A DNA stretch of 11,156 nucleotides from an uncultured Petrimonas sp. (GTDB lineage: Bacteria > Bacteroidota > Bacteroidia > Bacteroidales > Dysgonomonadaceae): assembly GCA_934621705.1 (NCBI GenBank), contig CAKTUP010000066.1, positions 1 to 11,156 on the forward strand, read 5' to 3'. The notes beneath the pieces are model-generated. The model saw only the letters and a program-made list of their open reading frames with translations. It did not search any database and was not told where the DNA came from. Shown here in pieces: positions 6,507 through 11,156 of the stretch; position 1 is the first letter of the stretch; the number at the start of each line of letters is the position of its first letter. Both the position numbers and the translations under genes were made by a program.

Positions 6507-7199
6507 ATGGCCTACAAAAACCTTTTCATCGATTTGGACGATACGCTTTGGGATATTCACCAGAATGGCAAGGAATGTCTCGAAGAAATTTATTTAGATT
6601 ATGGTTACAACCAATTTTATCCCACGTTCGACGATTATTACAACGTGTATATGCCCAGCAACCACCATTTGTGGAATCTGTACCGATTGGGAGAAATCAG
6701 GAAAGAGGAGTTGATTGTGGAGCGTTTTTTGGTGCCGGTAAGAAAATTTGGGATTGATGATGCTGAATATGCCAAATCGCTAAGCGATGATTTTCTGGAG
6801 CGCACCACCCGAAAAACAAAACTGATTGACGGAACGATGGAACTGTTGGATTATTTGCAGCCCAAATACCGGATGCACATTCTCAGCAACGGCTTTCGGG
6901 AAGTGCAGTTCAAGAAAATAGAAAACTCCGGACTTCGTCCCTATTTCGATAAAATTATTCTTTCGGAAGATGCGGGGGCCAATAAACCACATCCCGATAT
7001 TTTTACCCATGCGCTTAAAAATACCAACTCCCGCCGCGCAGAAACGCTGATGATAGGCGACAGTTGGGACGCTGATATTGTAGGGGCAAAAAACAGCCGA
7101 ATCGCGCAAATCTGGTTCAATCCGGCCAATGTTCCTGCCGAGGATTTTGAACCGACACATACCGTAAAAACGTTGAGAGAGATTAAGAAGATTTTGTGA
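6507..7199 (+). CDS. yjjG: YjjG-like HAD-family pyrimidine nucleotidase
   Basis: The 230-residue cytoplasmic enzyme belongs to the haloacid dehalogenase superfamily. Motif I is FIDLDDTLWD, with nucleophile Asp9 and Asp11. Motif II is ILSNG at 125-129 with Ser127. Motif III is Lys160 in GANKPHPDIF, and motif IV is GDSWDADIVGA at 184-194. The cap domain (about 17-100) is helical, as in the C1 type. The LWNLYRLGEI segment and overall pattern fit YjjG/YfnB-like proteins, which dephosphorylate non-canonical pyrimidine nucleotides and so keep them out of DNA; the precise substrate is inferred. The ATG at 6507 begins the conserved strand. The gene stands alone, after the HEPN-MNT pair and converging on arcA. 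A related phosphatase such as a phosphoglycolate phosphatase is less likely because of the YjjG-like motif I surroundings. Confidence 0.88.
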   Translation: MAYKNLFIDLDDTLWDIHQNGKECLEEIYLDYGYNQFYPTFDDYYNVYMPSNHHLWNLYRLGEIRKEELIVERFLVPVRKFGIDDAEYAKSLSDDFLERTTRKTKLIDGTMELLDYLQPKYRMHILSNGFREVQFKKIENSGLRPYFDKIILSEDAGANKPHPDIFTHALKNTNSRRAETLMIGDSWDADIVGAKNSRIAQIWFNPANVPAEDFEPTHTVKTLREIKKIL

Positions 7200-7206
7200 T
7201 ATTAAT

Positions 7207-7263
7207 CGGGACACGGGGTTTTTAACCCCGTATAAATAACGAAGCCACAGGCTTCGTCTCCCG
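7207..7263. repeat. Double-hairpin element between convergent yjjG and arcA
   Basis: Hairpin 1 is acggggtt (7213-7220) with aaccccgt (7224-7231), an 8-bp perfect stem with loop ttt. Hairpin 2 is cgaagcc (7240-7246) with ggcttcg (7250-7256), 7 bp with loop aca, extendable by one A-T pair. An outer stem, cggga (7207-7211) with tcccg (7259-7263), encloses both, giving a three-way-junction shape. It starts 7 nt after the yjjG stop codon and ends immediately before the arcA stop codon. It may block read-through in both directions, although neither side has a good T-run, and it also looks like a dispersed repeat unit. Confidence 0.65.
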
Positions 7264-8520
7264 TTATTCTCTTTTCAACGGCATCGTCATACATCGGGGG
7301 CCGCCGCCGCCGCGCGGGAGTTCTGATCCGTCGATGGTGATAACACAATTCTTTGACGCTTCAAGGTTATATTTTCCGTCAATAACATCCCAGGCGGGAA
7401 TTATTTCGAAACCATTTTTATTAAGCTCGTCGAGCGTATGAATATTTCGGGCATACGAAAGCACTTTTCCGGGCGCAATAGCCAGGAAGTTGGCTCCGCT
7501 GTGCCATTGTTCGCGTTCCTGATCCCAGTCGTCGGCTTTTCCGCCGCAGATAACCGGTTCCACTTCCATACCCAGCTTTTTGAGCACGCTTGGGATATTA
7601 CTTACCGATGAGATTTTGCTTACTTTTCCGTTATCGATCTGCATATGCACGGTCTGATAGGGTGAGTTGTCCAGAATAAGCGGTTTATAAATCATTGCCT
7701 TGTTGTAATCGAGAAAGGTGAAAACCATATCGAGGTGGATGAACGACTCCGGCGATTCGGGCAATTGCTGCACAATAACATGCTTTTTCTTTTTGTCGTT
7801 GGCGCAAAGTCGCTGTACCAGCAGGTCGATGGCCTGGGTGCTGGTTCGCACGCCGCTTCCGATCAATAAAATATCTTCTCTGGCAACCAGCAAGTCACCG
7901 CCTTCGATAATTACGTTGGGGTTGTTGTGCGAGAGGTCGTAAGTGTTTATTATGTTTCCGTCGAAAAACAGTCCGCTTTTGTAAATGGCATCCATTATCA
8001 GCGATTCGCGCAGGCGCACGTTGTTGGCCATTTTGCAGATTACAGCGTTGTTACCGATAATCGCCGACGCGTCGCGGGTGAAATAAAAATTATAGAGCGG
8101 CTTGAGGGCGTAATATTCTTCGCGAAGAAAATCAGTCAATGTATTTATTTGGATGGGAAGCCCTTCGATCAGTATCCTGGCCAGGTGTTGGGGCGATAAG
8201 TCCAACAAATAATCTATGTAATTTTCCACTTGTTCGCGCCGGCAAATCTCGGTTACGAGCGATTGCTTCCGCAAATTATCTTCCAACACGCCCGTCAGCA
8301 AATCCGATACTTTATATACGGTGGATGTTTTGTTGAGCACGCCAAAAATCTGGTCATACTCTTTTTGAGCGATGGAGAGGTTAAGAATATCACTGTAGAG
8401 CGCGCGTTGAGCGTTTTTGGGAGTCATGTTTTCCACTTCGGCGCCGGGATAATGCATCAGCACGGCTTCTAATTTCCCAACTTCGGATTGAACGTTGAGG
8501 GTGATGTTTTTAGGTTTCAT
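7264..8520 (-). CDS. arcA: Arginine deiminase
   Basis: This cytoplasmic enzyme hydrolyses arginine to citrulline and ammonia, the first step of the arginine deiminase pathway, which can yield ATP and counter acid. The 418-residue length is normal for the family. The guanidino-modifying active site is complete: Asp150 in YFTRD, Glu206 in IIEGGD, His262 and Asp264 in FIHLDMVFT, and nucleophile Cys410 in GGGGPRCMTMP. The N-terminal SEVGKLEAVLMHYPG also fits. No ornithine carbamoyltransferase, carbamate kinase or arginine/ornithine antiporter gene is adjacent, so the rest of the pathway, if present, lies elsewhere. It appears to be transcribed alone from its own promoter at 8541-8556, with the flavodoxin gene's terminator upstream. 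The ATG at 8520 matches the conserved N-terminus. Confidence 0.95.
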   Translation of the reverse strand: MKPKNITLNVQSEVGKLEAVLMHYPGAEVENMTPKNAQRALYSDILNLSIAQKEYDQIFGVLNKTSTVYKVSDLLTGVLEDNLRKQSLVTEICRREQVENYIDYLLDLSPQHLARILIEGLPIQINTLTDFLREEYYALKPLYNFYFTRDASAIIGNNAVICKMANNVRLRESLIMDAIYKSGLFFDGNIINTYDLSHNNPNVIIEGGDLLVAREDILLIGSGVRTSTQAIDLLVQRLCANDKKKKHVIVQQLPESPESFIHLDMVFTFLDYNKAMIYKPLILDNSPYQTVHMQIDNGKVSKISSVSNIPSVLKKLGMEVEPVICGGKADDWDQEREQWHSGANFLAIAPGKVLSYARNIHTLDELNKNGFEIIPAWDVIDGKYNLEASKNCVITIDGSELPRGGGGPRCMTMPLKRE

Positions 8521-8540
8521 ATTAGTATTTTTTGATTTTA

Positions 8541-8556
8541 CAAAAGTACAAAATTA
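8541..8556 (-). promoter_or_regulatory. Tandem -7 boxes upstream of arcA
   Basis: On the minus strand two consecutive exact TAnnTTTG matches occur: TAATTTTG (8549-8556) and TACTTTTG (8541-8548), 20-30 nt before the arcA ATG. A clear TTTG -33 box is not seen for either. Transcription would start close to the gene, leaving a short leader. Confidence 0.5.
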
Positions 8557-8603
8557 CTTCATATTTCATGCAGATTTTCTTAACATAAGTAGCAAAAAGA
8601 TAT

Positions 8604-8634
8604 AAAAAACTCCATACCGAAAGGATATGGAGTT
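8604..8634 (-). terminator. Rho-independent terminator downstream of the flavodoxin gene
   Basis: aactccata (8608-8616) pairs with tatggagtt (8626-8634) in a 9-bp perfect stem, with two inner c-g pairs and a single unpaired base around a 4-nt loop. Read on the minus strand the stem is followed directly by a T-run (TTTTTT at 8609-8604, the first two T's within the stem). It lies about 100 nt past the flavodoxin stop and ahead of the arcA promoter, so it insulates arcA from flavodoxin transcription. Confidence 0.75.
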
Positions 8635-8653
8635 ATATTGTAATTGGTGTGGA

Positions 8654-8750
8654 CTGATATGTTTGACATTATATATCAGACTGTTAAACATTGTTCTGTC
8701 TGAAATGTCTGTCAACGAAGCGGTCTGAAATCTGACATCTAATTCAGATG
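8654..8750. repeat. Cluster of short direct and inverted repeats after the flavodoxin gene
   Basis: gtctgaaat occurs at 8698-8706 and 8723-8731, a 25-nt period. Inverted pairs include ctgatat/atatcag (8654-8660 with 8673-8679), tcagac/gtctga (8676-8681 with 8698-8703) and catct/agatg (8736-8740 with 8746-8750). The last pair overlaps the flavodoxin stop codon. No coding capacity is seen between 8521 and 8738. Confidence 0.4.
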
Positions 8751-9245
8751 TTCTTTCAGCGATTCCACCCAGTTTTTTATGCGTTCGTCGGTAAGTTCGG
8801 AATCGTTATCGTCGTCCAGCGGCAAGCCTACGAAAACACCGTTAACCAATGCCCGTGAATAATCGAAATGATACCCTTCGGGCGAAACGTGGCCGATAAT
8901 CGTGCATCCTTTTTCAACCAAGGTTTCGTACACAATGCCTATGGCATCAACAAACGAATCGGGGTAAATAAACGAATCTCCAAGCCCGAACAGCGCCACT
9001 ATTTTTCCCGTTAAATCCAGTTTTTCGAACGTGTGGTAAAAATCCGACCAATCGTCCTGCAAATCCTTAATGCCCCAGGTGGAAGCGCCGAGGATAAGCA
9101 CATCGTGCGTGAGAAAAGGCTCTTCTTCGCCGTGGTAAACGTCGTACAACGTTGGAGAATAATCCGAAAGATATTCGGCGATTTTTAACGCTGCGTTCTT
9201 CGTATTTTCCGTGCTCGAACCGTATATTATTGCAATTGATTTCAT
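8739..9245 (-). CDS. fldA: Flavodoxin (long-chain type)
   Basis: Flavodoxin is a small cytoplasmic FMN protein that carries low-potential electrons, often replacing ferredoxin when iron is scarce. The 168-residue length fits the long-chain class. The FMN phosphate loop is GSSTENT at residues 9-15. The isoalloxazine loops are GASTWG (53-58, with Trp57) and FGLGDSFIYPDSF (86-98, with Tyr94); these two aromatics normally sandwich the flavin. The segment PEGYHFDYSRAL matches the long-chain insertion region, and the C-terminus is acidic. The ATG at 9245 begins the first beta strand. It has its own well-matched promoter at 9272-9302 and a terminator at 8604-8634, so it is probably a single-gene unit. 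Iron-dependent control is plausible but no operator is recognised. Confidence 0.95.
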   Translation of the reverse strand: MKSIAIIYGSSTENTKNAALKIAEYLSDYSPTLYDVYHGEEEPFLTHDVLILGASTWGIKDLQDDWSDFYHTFEKLDLTGKIVALFGLGDSFIYPDSFVDAIGIVYETLVEKGCTIIGHVSPEGYHFDYSRALVNGVFVGLPLDDDNDSELTDERIKNWVESLKEHLN

Positions 9246-9271
9246 TTTGCTGTGGTTTAGAAATGATGTTA

Positions 9272-9302
9272 CAAAGATAATATTTAGTTTTTAACACGCA
9301 AA
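9272..9302 (-). promoter_or_regulatory. Bacteroidota-type promoter of the flavodoxin gene
   Basis: On the minus strand the -33 box TTTG (9299-9302) is followed by a 19-nt spacer and the -7 box TATCTTTG (9272-9279), matching the consensus TTTG-N19-TAnnTTTG at both elements and spacing. The flavodoxin ATG is 26 nt further on. The -33 box begins only about 8 nt after the stop codon of the amylase-family gene. This is the best promoter match in the window. Confidence 0.75.
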
Positions 9303-9310
9303 CTTTTTTC

Positions 9311-11156
9311 TTACGGCGCAAAGGTTGAATACATTTTGAAACTGTTTGCCGGAACGGACACACTCATTGTAGTTGAGGTTACGTTTACTGTTTCGGATGA
9401 GTTCATGTAATTGTACCATGTTCCTGTTTTCGGGAAAGTGGTTGATGCGTTAATGGTTTCATTCGTGAAATTACCGACAACAACAACTTGTTTGCTATTG
9501 CCAAATGATGAAAGCGTGAGGAAACGGCCGTTGTCCCAAAATGCGGGCGTTACTTTCCAATCCAACGTGGCGGTAGAAGTAAACAACTCGCTGTGTTTGA
9601 AGCGGAAATTGATGAGTTTGGTGTAAGTTTCGTGCAGTTTCTTGCGCTCAACATCGTCTAAGTATTCCCACTTTATTGGTTTTTTTGATGTTCGGTAATC
9701 TTCACTGATGTTTCCACTTAAATTGCTATTGATAGAATAATCATATCCCATTTCACCGAATTGCCACAGCATTTTCGGCCCGGGAACGGTGAAGAAGAAG
9801 GCGGCGTTGTTGCCTAACTGAGACATTCGGGCTTTGAGGTTTGTTTTTAAAATTCCATTACCCCATTGCGATTGCTTGTAGGCTGCACGCTCTTCGTCGT
9901 GACTTTCCATATACGAAACCAAACTGTTTGCAGGGCGTGATGAAGTTCCGTAATAAACAGGATTGAAGTTTGTTTTATCTTTCCATCCCATCGCTGATTC
10001 CATAAAAGCTTCATTATTATTTCGCCAAACCATCATTCCTGCGTTGGCGAGTTCCGTTTCTTCCTGATTATCGGCAAAATGTTCCAGAATAACCAATGCG
10101 TCAGGTTTTACGGCTTTTATGGTGGCATTATAATCTTTCAAAATCGCTATGCGCGAAGCATCGTAATTGCCTGCCGTGCTTTCGGAACTGCTTTTTTGTG
10201 TAAAACCTTTCGTTAAGTCGAAACGAAACCCATCAATTTTGTATTCATCCAATAAAAATTCTAAATTTCGTTTTACAAAATCACGCACTAATTGATTGCT
10301 GTGGTTGAAATCGTGGAATACACTAAACGGGTGCGGCGCATCCACATTGAAATAGGGATTGTTTGCTGCCGTTTTATTAGCTGTTGAATTCCACCACATT
10401 TTGGCAAACGGATTGGCGCCCGTGGCGTGATTATACACCACGTCGAAAATCACTGCCATTCCGCGTTTGTGGCACTCATCGATAAATTGTTTGTACATCT
10501 TGTCGGTGCCGTAGGCTTTATCCATCGCGAAGAAAAACGCGGGATTGTAACCCCAACTGTCGTTTCCGTCAAACTCCTGTACGGGCATCAGCTCGATGGC
10601 GTTTACGCCAAGCGATTTCAAGTAATCCAATTTTGCCAACGCGCCGTTGATATCTCCGGATGGTGTGAAATCGCGGAAAAGCATTTCGTAAATAACCAGA
10701 TTATCGACGGCCGGCGTTTTAAAGTTGGTAACTTGCCAGTTATACGCATCGGGTTGGATTTTGAAAGTAGAAACAATTCCCACCGCACCTTTCGCGGGAT
10801 AAGTTTTGTTTTCGGGATACGTGGACAACGAAATGTATTTATCATTGTCGGGGTCGAGAATTTTACGGCTATACGCATCGGCAAGCCGGATGGGTTCTTC
10901 GCCCGTTTTTCCCACGTAATATTGAAAAGCGTACTCTTTCGTAGCATCTAATCCCGAAAGAGTAATCCACCATACGCCGGCAGCATCATCGCGGAACATT
11001 TGCGATTTCTCGTCGTTGCTCAATGTCCAGTTGTTGAAATCTCCGATAACGTGTGCGAAATCTTTTCGGGCGCCGTTTTTGTCTTTGTCGTACAACACCA
11101 GCGTAACAGTACTGTTATTTACAATGTTTATTCCGTGTTTTACAGCTGCCGGTAAC
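9311..11156 (-). CDS. GH13 alpha-amylase-family glycosidase, N-terminus cut by window edge
   Basis: This enzyme should cleave alpha-glucosidic bonds in starch- or glycogen-type glucans. The frame is open from the right edge to a TAA at 9311-9313, giving about 615 residues; the true start and any signal peptide lie beyond 11156. The visible N-terminus is an immunoglobulin-like domain with VIGDFNNW, like CBM48/E-set modules. The GH13 barrel follows with all four conserved regions: DVVYNH (near 10440), GFRFDL with the nucleophile Asp at 10217-10219, VILEHF with the acid Glu at 10082-10084, and MESHDEE with the third Asp at 9896-9898. A beta-rich C-terminal domain ends in NSFKMYSTFAP, with no type IX secretion tail recognised. 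No susC, susD or regulator is in view, so its substrate locus cannot be judged. Confidence 0.93.
   Translation of the reverse strand, partial: LPAAVKHGINIVNNSTVTLVLYDKDKNGARKDFAHVIGDFNNWTLSNDEKSQMFRDDAAGVWWITLSGLDATKEYAFQYYVGKTGEEPIRLADAYSRKILDPDNDKYISLSTYPENKTYPAKGAVGIVSTFKIQPDAYNWQVTNFKTPAVDNLVIYEMLFRDFTPSGDINGALAKLDYLKSLGVNAIELMPVQEFDGNDSWGYNPAFFFAMDKAYGTDKMYKQFIDECHKRGMAVIFDVVYNHATGANPFAKMWWNSTANKTAANNPYFNVDAPHPFSVFHDFNHSNQLVRDFVKRNLEFLLDEYKIDGFRFDLTKGFTQKSSSESTAGNYDASRIAILKDYNATIKAVKPDALVILEHFADNQEETELANAGMMVWRNNNEAFMESAMGWKDKTNFNPVYYGTSSRPANSLVSYMESHDEERAAYKQSQWGNGILKTNLKARMSQLGNNAAFFFTVPGPKMLWQFGEMGYDYSINSNLSGNISEDYRTSKKPIKWEYLDDVERKKLHETYTKLINFRFKHSELFTSTATLDWKVTPAFWDNGRFLTLSSFGNSKQVVVVGNFTNETINASTTFPKTGTWYNYMNSSETVNVTSTTMSVSVPANSFKMYSTFAP

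Noticed and set aside
11096..11098. GTG as the start of the amylase-family gene
   Set aside because: The frame stays open through 11156 with plausible protein sequence (GINIVNNSTVTLVLYDKD), so the GTG is an internal valine and the gene is cut by the window edge.
1..11156. tRNA, rRNA, CRISPR array, transposase, phage or integrase genes
   Set aside because: None recognised by eye on either strand; the repeats seen are short and irregular, without CRISPR-like equal spacing.

Overview
The window looks like a chromosomal housekeeping region of a member of the Bacteroidota, most likely order Bacteroidales. Three things point there. Several promoters have the phylum's -7 box, TAnnTTTG, one with a TTTG -33 box at 19-nt spacing. 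Shine-Dalgarno sequences are weak or absent. Several proteins are of types known mainly from Bacteroidales: a DUF3822-type protein, a short RecD-like helicase, a conserved protein ahead of RsmI, and a coiled-coil lipoprotein. The placement below order level is not resolved.

Layout. Positions 1-1524 hold a leftward pair: a membrane-anchored protein of unknown function, then a DUF3822-type gene cut by the left edge. Positions 1644-3920 hold a rightward RecD-like superfamily 1 helicase and an acidic conserved protein that starts with TTG. At 4057-4725 is rsmI, a 16S rRNA methyltransferase gene. At 4845-5711 is a coiled-coil lipoprotein gene, followed after 13 nt by a HEPN gene (TTG start) that overlaps a minimal nucleotidyltransferase (MNT) gene, ending at 6392. 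At 6507-7199 is a YjjG-like HAD nucleotidase. It converges on the leftward arginine deiminase gene at 7264-8520, with a compact double-hairpin element between them. Leftward genes continue with flavodoxin (8739-9245) and a GH13 alpha-amylase-family enzyme (9311 to the right edge, N-terminus missing).

How the genes relate. Most are independent housekeeping or metabolic genes: DNA unwinding, ribosome modification, nucleotide clean-up, arginine breakdown, electron transfer and alpha-glucan hydrolysis. The only clear two-gene module is HEPN-MNT, with overlapping reading frames. It has intact nucleotidyltransferase residues but no RX4-6H ribonuclease motif in the HEPN partner, so it resembles two-protein nucleotidyltransferases more than a standard HEPN toxin-antitoxin pair.

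The gaps are unusually structured: a 28-nt near-palindrome before yjjG, two hairpins inside an outer stem between yjjG and arcA, a long inverted repeat before rsmI, and runs of short repeats after rsmI and after the flavodoxin gene. No tRNA, rRNA, CRISPR array, transposase or phage gene was seen. No clear previously undescribed system was found; the best leads are the HEPN-MNT pair, the DUF3822/membrane-protein pair and the structured intergenic repeats.
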